DNA of 59,828 nt from Chitinophaga pinensis (lineage in GTDB: Bacteria > Bacteroidota > Bacteroidia > Chitinophagales > Chitinophagaceae): the NCBI GenBank assembly GCA_943333125.1, contig CALQSB010000016.1, forward strand, positions 1 through 59,828, read 5' to 3'. Both the position numbers and the translations under genes were made by a program. The notes beneath the pieces are model-generated. The model was not told the origin of the DNA, searched no databases, and saw nothing but the letters and a program-made list of their open reading frames with translations. Shown here piece by piece: positions 45,391 through 53,317 of the stretch; position 1 is the first letter of the stretch; the number at the start of each line of letters is the position of its first letter.

Positions 45391-45531
45391 GACAGCATTT
45401 AAAAAAAGGTAAGATTAAATAAGTATTGAATTCTAAGTAAAAGCATTCCATTTCACAGTTTTGGAGATTGAGATGGCATTAATATAACACAATAATCTTC
45501 CCCTTTTGGGGAATTAAATTGAACTTTAAAT

Positions 45532-47052
45532 ATGAACAACATAAAAACGCTGGGCGAATTAAAAAAAATCGGATGGATTTCAAAATCTATAAAAGATGAA
45601 ATCAGGGAAAATCTGATTAAAAAAATCTCATTAAAAGAAAATCCTTTCCCGGGCATTCTTGGCTATGAAGACACCGTAATTCCAGACACAGAACGAGCTT
45701 TATTAAGCAAGCACAATATTTTATTTCTCGGTTTACGCGGACAAGCCAAAACAAGAATGGCCCGGCAAATGGTTGATTTGCTTGACGAATATATTCCTGT
45801 TGTAGCAGGTTCCGAAATCAATGATGATCCTTTTAATCCCGTTTCAAGATATGCAGTAGATACTATCGCAGAAAAAGGCGACCTCACTCCTATTAACTGG
45901 CTTCATCGTTCTCAGCGTTATGGAGAAAAATTGGCTACTCCTGATGTAAGTGTTGCGGATTTAATCGGCGATATCGATCCTATTAAAGCCGCTAATTTGA
46001 AATTGAGTTTTGCCGATGAAAGAGTGTTGCATTATGGCATTATTCCCAGAAGCAACAGAAGCATTTTCGTCATCAATGAACTCCCCGACTTACAAGCAAG
46101 AATTCAGGTTTCGTTGTTTAATATACTGGAAGAAGGCGACTTGCAAATCAGAGGATTTAAATTAAGGTTACCATTGGATATCTTATTTGTATTCACGGCC
46201 AACCCCGAAGACTACACGAACAGAGGAAGCATTGTAACTCCATTAAAAGACCGAATTCAAAGTCAGATACTTACCCATTATCCAAAAACAATTGAAACCT
46301 CTTTATCTATAACTGCACAGGAATCCAATAAGATAAAAGCGCAGCAAGACAAAATAAATGTAAGCGATCTGATCAGCAGACTAATTGAACAAGTTTCATT
46401 TGAAGCAAGAAACAGTGAGCTTGTAGACAAAAAAAGTGGCGTAAGTGCCAGGCTGACTATTTCTGCTTACGAAAATGCATTAAGCGCAGCCGAGAGAAGA
46501 GCATTAATAAACAACGAAGCCAGCACACAGGTATGGATAAGCGATCTTACTTCGATCATTCCATCTATAACCGGAAAAGTAGAGCTGGTTTATGAAGGCG
46601 AACAAGAAGGTCCTTTTGAAGTTGCTTATAACCTTTTGGAAAGAGCAACAAGAACCATATTTGCAGACTATTTCCCCAATCCTGAATTGCTGAAGAAAAA
46701 GAAAAATAAAGAAACTGCAAAAGATGATAATCCTTATAAACCAATCATCAAATGGTTTGACCAAGGCAACAATCTCAATATTTTTCTTGAAACTAAAGAT
46801 GCCGACAAGATTCAATTGCTTTATAAAGTAGACGGACTTTATGCTTTGGCAAAAAAACAATATCCCACTTTAAATGAAATGGAATTAGCGCTTTTGATGG
46901 AATTTATTTTACACGGATTGTCGGGATACTCGATGATCAGTAAAAAAGTAATGGAAGGGAAAATAGAATTTAAAGATTTGATGGGAAGCATGCTTAATAT
47001 GGGAAGCCAGCATTTTACAGAAGAAGATTTTAACGAAACGGATTTTAATTGA
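45532..47052 (+). CDS. AAA+ ATPase of the magnesium-chelatase/MoxR-like group
   Basis: A 506-residue ATPase. The Walker A segment is GLRGQAKT (67-74), with Ala where Gly is usual before Lys. A long insert (about 90-165) precedes Walker B IFVINELPDL (N182/E183). A sensor segment follows (VFTANPEDYTNRGSIVTPLKDR), and a helical C-terminal domain ends in an acidic tail. The sequence resembles a branch of MgChl-I-like ATPases of unknown client. It forms a functional pair with the VWA protein upstream: ATP hydrolysis here, substrate or metal-dependent contact there. Function inferred from family only. Confidence 0.87.
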   Translation: MNNIKTLGELKKIGWISKSIKDEIRENLIKKISLKENPFPGILGYEDTVIPDTERALLSKHNILFLGLRGQAKTRMARQMVDLLDEYIPVVAGSEINDDPFNPVSRYAVDTIAEKGDLTPINWLHRSQRYGEKLATPDVSVADLIGDIDPIKAANLKLSFADERVLHYGIIPRSNRSIFVINELPDLQARIQVSLFNILEEGDLQIRGFKLRLPLDILFVFTANPEDYTNRGSIVTPLKDRIQSQILTHYPKTIETSLSITAQESNKIKAQQDKINVSDLISRLIEQVSFEARNSELVDKKSGVSARLTISAYENALSAAERRALINNEASTQVWISDLTSIIPSITGKVELVYEGEQEGPFEVAYNLLERATRTIFADYFPNPELLKKKKNKETAKDDNPYKPIIKWFDQGNNLNIFLETKDADKIQLLYKVDGLYALAKKQYPTLNEMELALLMEFILHGLSGYSMISKKVMEGKIEFKDLMGSMLNMGSQHFTEEDFNETDFN

Positions 47053-47097
47053 TTTTTAAATCAGGATTAACCCGGATTTAATTACCAATCTGATGAT

Positions 47098-47526
47098 TTA
47101 TTTTCTTGTGAATTTCATTAACAGCACATTGCCTTCTTTCAAACAAAGAATGTTCTTGCTGTCAAAAGTATAATTATCAACTCTTTCAATCATTTTCAAA
47201 AACAGAGATTCTCCTTCGCTATCACAATATATTTTTGTGGCAATGCCTTTGTTGAATTTAATGGTGTTATTACTAATGCTAAAAGTAGTGCTCCATAAAT
47301 TACAACTTGTATTCCCGGAAATTTTATTATCGTATTCATTAAAAATAAACCAGGGGAGTTTGTCGGGATAAAGAACATTCATAGAAACATCGGAACCTGT
47401 AATAGATTTCAATTTCCAGGTTCCGATCAGTTTAGACATTTCAACTGCAGTAGTATTTTCTGATGAATTGCATGATGTAAAAGTGACCATGGAAATAATC
47501 ACGAGTGCCTTGAAATATAATTTCAT
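47098..47526 (-). CDS. META-domain lipoprotein
   Basis: A 142-residue protein with a lipoprotein signal (MKLYFKALVIISMVTFTSC, Cys19) and a small beta-rich domain: LIGTWKLKSITG, FIFNEYDNKISGNTSCNLWS, FSISNNTIKFN and LCLKEGNVLLMKF. The order GTW...GNTSCN...KF is that of the META domain (as in HslJ). Function is generally unknown; some members relate to stress or antibiotic tolerance. It converges with the AAA+ gene and lies 34 bp downstream of murB on the same strand. Confidence 0.8.
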   Translation of the reverse strand: MKLYFKALVIISMVTFTSCNSSENTTAVEMSKLIGTWKLKSITGSDVSMNVLYPDKLPWFIFNEYDNKISGNTSCNLWSTTFSISNNTIKFNKGIATKIYCDSEGESLFLKMIERVDNYTFDSKNILCLKEGNVLLMKFTRK

Positions 47527-47560
47527 TTTGATTGAAATTTCGTTAAGGCAGGAACCCGAT

Positions 47561-48577
47561 TTAATAAATATTCACTTCTCTTTCCAATCTGATTTGGAAT
47601 TGCTGAAATACAGATTCAATAATTCGCTCACTCAAATTATAAATTCCGGCACCTGTTGCTTTGGCAAAATTAACCAATACTAATGCTTGTTTTTCATGAC
47701 AGCCGACATCTCCTTCTCTGAATCCTTTCCATCCGCATTGTTCAATGAGCCATCCTGCCGCTATTTTTACGTTATCCTTTTCGGTGGTGTAACCAACAAT
47801 GGAAGGAAATTTGATTTTCAATTCTTCGTATTGAGCAAGTGAAATTTCAGGATTTTTAAAAAAACTTCCTGCGTTACCAATGATTTTTGGATTGGGTAAT
47901 TTACTGCTTCTGATATTTATTACCGCTTGTGCAACAGACCGGATGCTTAATTCTTTAACCCCCATCATTTCAAGTTCTTTTGCAACCGATCCATATGAAA
48001 TATTAAACTCAACTTCTTTTTTCAACTTGTACGTCACGGAAGTAATAACAAACTGATTTTTATACTTGTGCTTGAAAATACTTTCTCTATAACCAAACGA
48101 ACAATCTTTATTAGACATTACGACCAGCGCCTTGTCTTTAATATGCATCGCTTCCAAAGAATGAAAAACCTCTTTTATCTCAACGCCATAAGCTCCTATA
48201 TTTTGCATAGGTGTTGCTCCTACATTTCCTGGAATCAATGCAAGATTTTCCACACCTGCATAATTATGATCGAGGCAATACATCACAAAAGAATGCCAGT
48301 TCACTCCTGCTCCAGCTTTTACATAAAAATAATCTTCGTCTTGTGATATCAGCTCAATGCCTTCAATTTCGTTCTTCATCACAATAGTATCCACATCTTT
48401 TGTAAATAATATATTACTGCCGCCGCCCAAAATCAACGGAGTATAGATACTAAGTAAACGCTGACTCAATAATTCCTGCAACATCCTTTCTGACCGGAAT
48501 GATGCGAAATATTTAGCCGACACTTCAATTCCGAAAGTGTTGAATTCCTTTAATGATATGTTTCCTTTTATTTGCAA
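47561..48577 (-). CDS. murB: UDP-N-acetylmuramate dehydrogenase
   Basis: A 338-residue FAD enzyme that reduces UDP-GlcNAc-enolpyruvate to UDP-MurNAc with NADPH in peptidoglycan precursor synthesis. FAD-binding phrases LGGGSNILF and LALIPGNVGATPMQNIGAYG are present, with GYRESIFKHKYK, IRSSKLPNPKIIGNAGSFFKNP (catalytic Ser) and the type I C-terminal domain WLIEQCGWKGFREGDVG ending in the Glu-bearing helix. Length matches the E. coli type I form. It lies 9 bp after priA. Confidence 0.97.
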   Translation of the reverse strand: MQIKGNISLKEFNTFGIEVSAKYFASFRSERMLQELLSQRLLSIYTPLILGGGSNILFTKDVDTIVMKNEIEGIELISQDEDYFYVKAGAGVNWHSFVMYCLDHNYAGVENLALIPGNVGATPMQNIGAYGVEIKEVFHSLEAMHIKDKALVVMSNKDCSFGYRESIFKHKYKNQFVITSVTYKLKKEVEFNISYGSVAKELEMMGVKELSIRSVAQAVINIRSSKLPNPKIIGNAGSFFKNPEISLAQYEELKIKFPSIVGYTTEKDNVKIAAGWLIEQCGWKGFREGDVGCHEKQALVLVNFAKATGAGIYNLSERIIESVFQQFQIRLEREVNIY

Positions 48578-48586
48578 TTTTGATAT

Positions 48587-51064
48587 TTATACAGGATCTA
48601 CGTCTGCAATAATAATGATTGATTTGTATATTTTTTCTGTCATCAGCAGATTTATATGGTGCTGAATTACTTTTTTATATTTCAAACTCATCCCTGTTTC
48701 TTTAGGCAACTTAATCATAATCTCCATTAAATACTGATTTCTCAGCCGGCCTATTACAGGCTGTGCAGGCCCGATGACATTTTCTTTAAAATCTATTCTG
48801 AATGACTGACTGAGTTTTTCAGCTGCATTTTTAACCCTGTCGCTGTCTTTATGTTTCAAAGTAAGTAAAACCAATCTGCTGAAAGGAGGATAAAAAAACT
48901 CTTTGCGATTGGCCATTTCATAATTATAGAATTGATTAAAATCATGTTGCTGAACCAATGCAATAACAGGATGTTTTACATTGATTGCCTGAATTAATAC
49001 TTTTCCCTGCGCACCTTTTCTGCCTGCCCTTCCACTCACCTGCTCCATAAGTTGAAAGGCTCTTTCATTAACCCTGAAATCTGCAAAACTCAGCAAACCA
49101 TCTGCATCAAGAATTCCAACCAGACTTACATTATCAAAATCAAGGCCTTTTACGACCATCTGTGTTCCAACCAGAATATCCAGTCTTCCTTGTTCGAAAG
49201 ATTGTATTAATGTATCATGAGCTGTTTTTCCTCTCACACTGTCTACATCCATTCTGCCAATTTTGTAATCAGAAAAATCTACTTCCAGTTGTTCTTCGAT
49301 TTTTTCGGTACCAAAATTTTTCTCCATCCAGTTGGTCGTTCCGCATGCAGTGCAGGCAATCAACTTAGGATAAGTACTTCCGCAATAATGGCAATGAAGT
49401 TTATTGCTGTATTTATGAAGTGTTAATGAAACATCACAATGATTACATTGGGGAATATAACCACAAGTTGCACAAATAATATAAGGATTGTACCCTCTTC
49501 TGTTTTGAAATAAAATCACTTGTTTATTATTTTCCAAAGCCTGCTGAATGGCTTCTTTCAATGCATCACTGATCATCATTTTTCCCTTCTGCTGCGCTTG
49601 GCGGGTATTTACAATTTCAATAGAAGGCAATTTAATTCCGCCGAATCTTTCCTGCAGGGTTACCAAACCATACTTATGCTGAAGGGCATTGTAATAACTT
49701 TCCAGAGAAGGAGTTCCACTTCCCAATAATACTTTTGCATTAAATAAAGAGGCGTAGTAAATAGCGGCATCTCTTGCATTGTACCTGGGAGCCGGATCCT
49801 GCTGTTTAAACGAAGCGTCATGCTCTTCATCCACAATAATAAATCCAAGGTTGCTAAAGGGCAGAAACAACGCGCTCCTTGCACCCAATACCGCCGACAC
49901 CTCGCCATTTCTGATTTTATTCCACAATTCAATTCTTTCCTGATCATTAAATTTGGAATGATAGATCGCGATATGACCTCCAAAATGTTTTTGTAACCGA
50001 CGAATAATCTGAGTAGTTAATGCTATTTCCGGCAAAAGATACAAGATCTGTTTGCCCTGTTGAATAAATTGCTCAATGAGTTTTATATACAATAAAGTTT
50101 TTCCACTTCCGGTTACCCCATGAAGTAAGCAAACATTTTTTTCACTAAAAGAATGATTCAGTTCTGTTAAACATCTTTGTTGTTGTTCTGAAAGTTCGAA
50201 ATCAATTGAAATACTTTTTGGAATAACTCTTATTCTGTCGATATTTCTTTTTTCTGCAATCAGAATTTTCTTTTCACACAACGCGGTGAACTGAGCTGCA
50301 GATGCATTTGATTTTTTGAGTAAAGCAGATTTGGTTACTTCCCCTTCTGTTTTTTGCAGATGAACAAAAGCAAGTAAAAGTTCCATTTGTTTGGAGGCGC
50401 CTTTCCAGTCGTTAAATAGCTGGCTTAATTTTTCTTCATTTTCATAAACTGGATTCAATAAAACGTAAGTTTCTTTTTTGGTTTTGTATCTTTCGTTGAG
50501 TTGCTCCCAGATGAAACAAATGTTTTTTTCTATCAGCCTTTTAATTACAGGATAAACATGAGCAGCATCGAGGATCTGCTGTATTTCAGTCAGCTGGAGT
50601 TGTTTTTTTATGAGCAAGGCTTCAGCAACCAGAAATTCTTCATCATCTAAATTTTCAAAATATTCTCCGGCATCTTCATTGAAAATAAGAATGGTTTCAC
50701 TGCTTAATTTAAAATTAGCTGGTAAAGCAGCCGTCATTACTTCCCCTTCTGTGCACATATAATATTCACTCATCCACTCCCACAACTTTAATTGTTGTTC
50801 ATAAACCAAAGGTGTATCATCCAGAACATTAAGAATTGGTTTTGTAGTATACGCAGGCTTGTTGGAAGAAATGGATTTTATGATCCCTGCATATTTTTTA
50901 TTCTTGCCAAAAACAACTTCTGCTCTGCAGCCTTTTTGTGCATTTTCCAGTAAATGAGGAGGAATAAAATAGGTGTAAACGTTAGGCAGGGCTAATGGCA
51001 AAACAATCTCTGCCCAATATCCAGAATAATCATCAGCGAATAATATTTGATTTTCCCCGGGCAT
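48587..51064 (-). CDS. priA: Primosomal replication-restart helicase PriA
   Basis: An 825-residue 3'-to-5' DNA helicase that reloads the replisome at stalled forks. The N-terminal DNA-binding domain (YWAEIVLPLALPNVYTYFIP) and a winged-helix part precede Walker A GVTGSGKT (316-323) and DEEH (412-415). A zinc-binding insert with eight Cys (CATCGYIPQCNHCD...HCHYCG...ACTACG) lies between the helicase lobes. Motif V/VI regions are present (GTQMVVKGLDFDNVSLVG; FQLMEQVSGRAGRKG). Full length. It lies between plsC and murB with gaps of 7 and 9 bp, one probable operon. Confidence 0.97.
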   Translation of the reverse strand: MPGENQILFADDYSGYWAEIVLPLALPNVYTYFIPPHLLENAQKGCRAEVVFGKNKKYAGIIKSISSNKPAYTTKPILNVLDDTPLVYEQQLKLWEWMSEYYMCTEGEVMTAALPANFKLSSETILIFNEDAGEYFENLDDEEFLVAEALLIKKQLQLTEIQQILDAAHVYPVIKRLIEKNICFIWEQLNERYKTKKETYVLLNPVYENEEKLSQLFNDWKGASKQMELLLAFVHLQKTEGEVTKSALLKKSNASAAQFTALCEKKILIAEKRNIDRIRVIPKSISIDFELSEQQQRCLTELNHSFSEKNVCLLHGVTGSGKTLLYIKLIEQFIQQGKQILYLLPEIALTTQIIRRLQKHFGGHIAIYHSKFNDQERIELWNKIRNGEVSAVLGARSALFLPFSNLGFIIVDEEHDASFKQQDPAPRYNARDAAIYYASLFNAKVLLGSGTPSLESYYNALQHKYGLVTLQERFGGIKLPSIEIVNTRQAQQKGKMMISDALKEAIQQALENNKQVILFQNRRGYNPYIICATCGYIPQCNHCDVSLTLHKYSNKLHCHYCGSTYPKLIACTACGTTNWMEKNFGTEKIEEQLEVDFSDYKIGRMDVDSVRGKTAHDTLIQSFEQGRLDILVGTQMVVKGLDFDNVSLVGILDADGLLSFADFRVNERAFQLMEQVSGRAGRKGAQGKVLIQAINVKHPVIALVQQHDFNQFYNYEMANRKEFFYPPFSRLVLLTLKHKDSDRVKNAAEKLSQSFRIDFKENVIGPAQPVIGRLRNQYLMEIMIKLPKETGMSLKYKKVIQHHINLLMTEKIYKSIIIIADVDPV

Positions 51065-51071
51065 TTTAAAT

Positions 51072-51836
51072 TCAATCTTTAATCCAGCTGGCTTTGTATT
51101 TTATCAATCCTTTTTCCATTGCATCATAAACTTTCTGTTTGAGTAATGGCAGATCTTCTATAGTATAACCCTCAACCGGAATTTCTTCTAAATATACAAC
51201 TCTAGATTTACCCGGAGTTAATGTAAATGCTCCTTTATAACTATATCGGTCATAGGTATCTAAAAAAAGCAGTGGCTTGATTGCCGTTTGAGTTTGAATA
51301 GCAATTTTAAAAGCCCCATCGAAAAAAGAAATCAATGGCTTATTCGTAGTATTAAATGTTCCTTCCGGAGCCAATGCAATAGAAATATTGTTGGTTAACG
51401 CTTCTTTTAAATCTGCAATGCTTCTTGCCCGGTCTTCTGCATCTGTTCTTTTAACCATGATTACGGCGCTTTTATAAATGAAACCTGCTATTGGAATGTC
51501 CCCGATTTCGGATTTACCAAGCCCTCGCATATTTTGAAATCTGATTGCTTTAAGTAAGGTAAGGGCATCGAGATAGGAAATATGATTGAAAACAAAGATT
51601 ACTGCTTTTTTTCTATTGTGAGGAACCTCGTAAATATTGCGCTGGTAAATTCCCCAGGACAACATTGCAATATCTATTGCAAATCGGGTAACTCTGTAAA
51701 TAACATTACCTCTTGTTTTTTTAGGCAAAACAGCGGTAAGCAAAACAAAAGGGAACAAAATCAAAATAACGAGCAATAAAACCAAAACAGCATAAATACT
51801 GTAAACAATCTGAAGATAACTTAGAATTTTTCGCAT
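51072..51836 (-). CDS. plsC: 1-acyl-sn-glycerol-3-phosphate acyltransferase
   Basis: A 254-residue inner-membrane enzyme making phosphatidic acid from lysophosphatidic acid. An N-terminal membrane helix (about 10-36) is followed by the acyltransferase motifs: H85-x4-D90 (FNHISYLDAL), the lysophosphatidate-binding region (GLGKSEIGDIPIAGFIYKSA) and APEGTFN. One of several PlsC-like paralogues expected in a genome, so the exact acceptor is inferred. First gene of the plsC-priA-murB-META group on the minus strand. Confidence 0.9.
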   Translation of the reverse strand: MRKILSYLQIVYSIYAVLVLLLVILILFPFVLLTAVLPKKTRGNVIYRVTRFAIDIAMLSWGIYQRNIYEVPHNRKKAVIFVFNHISYLDALTLLKAIRFQNMRGLGKSEIGDIPIAGFIYKSAVIMVKRTDAEDRARSIADLKEALTNNISIALAPEGTFNTTNKPLISFFDGAFKIAIQTQTAIKPLLFLDTYDRYSYKGAFTLTPGKSRVVYLEEIPVEGYTIEDLPLLKQKVYDAMEKGLIKYKASWIKD

Positions 51837-52251
51837 AATAACGGCGAAAGTAAAGAGAAAACAGATGAAGACGTACTAAAATCTAATAAAACTTATTGAG
51901 ATTGAATTATTTAGAATATGATTAAAACCCGGATTTTGCAGTTGGAATCGTGATGAAAGGAAAAAAGGCAATAAAGAGGAGTGTTTGAGCCGATATTTTG
52001 GACGAAAGCATAATGAATTATGAAGAGATCAAAATATCAATCAAACGCTTGTCTTTGCAGCATTTTTTTCTTGTAATAGATTTCAACTGCAAAATCTGGG
52101 TTAAAGGCCTTAATTTTTAGTCTCCTCAGCAAAAACAATCCTATTTCAAAAAAAAGAGCCCGAAATTCACCGCTTAAAACTCACTATTTACAGCAATTTG
52201 AAGAAAATTATAAAAAAAGCTTGAAAAACTGAAAATAAATAAGGTTAAAAG
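51837..52251. other. Divergent intergenic region between plsC and rplU, with MITE copy 2
   Basis: Besides the 177-bp element at 51926-52102, no gene or clear RNA fold was seen. The remaining 150 bp ahead of rplU are AT-rich. Confidence 0.6.
51926..52102. mobile_element. MITE-like near-palindromic element, copy 2 (177 bp)
   Basis: Same length and orientation as the element at 37010-37186 with about seven base differences. Terminal inverted repeats AACCCGGATTTTGCAGTTGG and AACCCAGATTTTGCAGTTGA. It sits in the divergent gap between plsC and the L21 gene, 150 bp upstream of the rplU promoter. Confidence 0.85.
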
Positions 52252-52267
52252 CCTACCTTTGCCGTCC
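52252..52267 (+). promoter_or_regulatory. Ribosomal promoter block of rplU
   Basis: CCTACCTTTGCCGTCC with the TAnnTTTG box at 52254-52261, identical over 16 bases to the block ahead of rpmB. The rplU ATG follows 16 bases later. Confidence 0.7.
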
Positions 52268-52283
52268 TAAATTTGGCAACGTT

Positions 52284-52589
52284 ATGTTAGCAGTAGTTAA
52301 AATCGCAGGTCAGCAATTTAAAGTAAAAGCAGGAGACCGTTTGTATGTTCCGCACATTGAAGGTAATGCAGGAGATTCAGTAGAATTTACTGATGTTTTG
52401 TTTACTCATAGTGGCAGCAGTATTGCAAGTGGATCAAATGTAAAAGCTGTTGTAAAAGCAGAAATTATATCTGACCTAGTAAAAGGCGACAAAGTAATCG
52501 CTTTTAAAATGAAAAGAAGAAAAGGTTTCCGTAAAAAACACGGACATCGTACGCAGTATACTCATATCAAAGTAACTGCAATTGCATAA
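52284..52589 (+). CDS. rplU: Ribosomal protein L21
   Basis: A 101-residue large-subunit protein: MLAVVKIAGQQFKVKAGDRL, DVLFTHSGSSIASGSNV, KMKRRKGFRKKHGHRTQYTH. Start supported by the promoter block 16 bases upstream. Followed after 42 bp by rpmA, the usual pairing. Confidence 0.97.
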   Translation: MLAVVKIAGQQFKVKAGDRLYVPHIEGNAGDSVEFTDVLFTHSGSSIASGSNVKAVVKAEIISDLVKGDKVIAFKMKRRKGFRKKHGHRTQYTHIKVTAIA

Positions 52590-52631
52590 TTAAATTTTGA
52601 AATAAAATATTCAAAATTCAAATCGTAAACA

Positions 52632-52886
52632 ATGGCACATAAAAAAGGTGAAGGTTCCGTAAAAAACGGCCGTGATTCACAAAGTAAAAGATTAGGTGTA
52701 AAAATTTATGGAGGTCAATCTGCGATTGCCGGTAATATTATATTACGTCAACGCGGAACCGTTTATCATCCTGGAAAAAATGTTGGATTGGGAAGAGACT
52801 TTACCATTTTTGCGATGCAAGATGGTGTTGTTGAATTCAGAAAAACAAGAGGAGATAAAACTTTCGTTTCTGTAAATTCTATCTAG
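52632..52886 (+). CDS. rpmA: Ribosomal protein L27
   Basis: An 84-residue large-subunit protein: [60 protein letters not shown]. The mature N-terminus AHKKG is in place without the cleavable extension found in Firmicutes. Confidence 0.97.
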   Translation: MAHKKGEGSVKNGRDSQSKRLGVKIYGGQSAIAGNIILRQRGTVYHPGKNVGLGRDFTIFAMQDGVVEFRKTRGDKTFVSVNSI

Positions 52887-52975
52887 TATTTCAATTTTTT
52901 TTAAACTTTTTTTTGGTAATTAGAAAATAGTATTTATTTTTAATTATTATTTACTAACCAATTAAATTTAAAAAA

Positions 52976-53128
52976 ATGGCTACAAAGAAAAAAGCTGCTA
53001 AAAAAGCTGCTCCAAAAAAAGCTGCTCCTAAAAAAGCTGTTGCAAAAAAAGCTGCTCCTAAAAAGGCTGCTGCTAAAAAAGCTGCTCCTAAAAAAGCTGC
53101 TAAAAAAGCTGCTCCTAAGAAGAAGTAA
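52976..53128 (+). CDS. Histone H1-like lysine/alanine-rich protein
   Basis: A 50-residue protein beginning MATKKKAAKKAAPKKAAPKK and continuing with KKAAP/KKAAA units to a KKK end. It is made only of Lys, Ala, Pro and Val besides the first Met and Thr. The composition is that of bacterial H1/HU-tail-like DNA-binding proteins, expected to coat or compact DNA. It follows L27 by 90 bp and is closed by a strong terminator. The repeated codon pattern makes length changes by slippage likely. Confidence 0.85.
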   Translation: MATKKKAAKKAAPKKAAPKKAVAKKAAPKKAAAKKAAPKKAAKKAAPKKK

Positions 53129-53158
53129 GCTTCACTTGCTTAAAGAGCAAATGATATT

Positions 53159-53187
53159 GTCCCGGTTTTTTACCGGGACTTTTTTTT
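53159..53187 (+). terminator. Rho-independent terminator after the H1-like gene
   Basis: GTCCCGGT TTTTT ACCGGGAC, a perfect 8-bp stem, followed by eight T residues. Confidence 0.93.
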
Positions 53188-53305
53188 GCTTAATCTTCTC
53201 AAAATAACCGCCCCTACTACATTATAGCAATTTGTTTTTAAAAATATTCCCCTTCTCCGGTTTTTGAGATTTTTTATTTTTATAAAAAACTATTTTATGT
53301 TTTCT

Positions 53306-53313
53306 TAATTTTG
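53306..53313 (+). promoter_or_regulatory. TAnnTTTG box abutting the PolX-like start
   Basis: TAATTTTG ends four bases before the ATG at 53318. If used, transcription would begin at or near the ATG, giving a leaderless mRNA. Confidence 0.4.
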
Positions 53314-53317
53314 ACTC

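Noticed and set aside
47056-47081. Terminator between the AAA+ gene and the META gene
   Set aside because: TTAAATC/GATTTAA is an AT-rich 7-bp stem with no T tract on either side; too weak to call.
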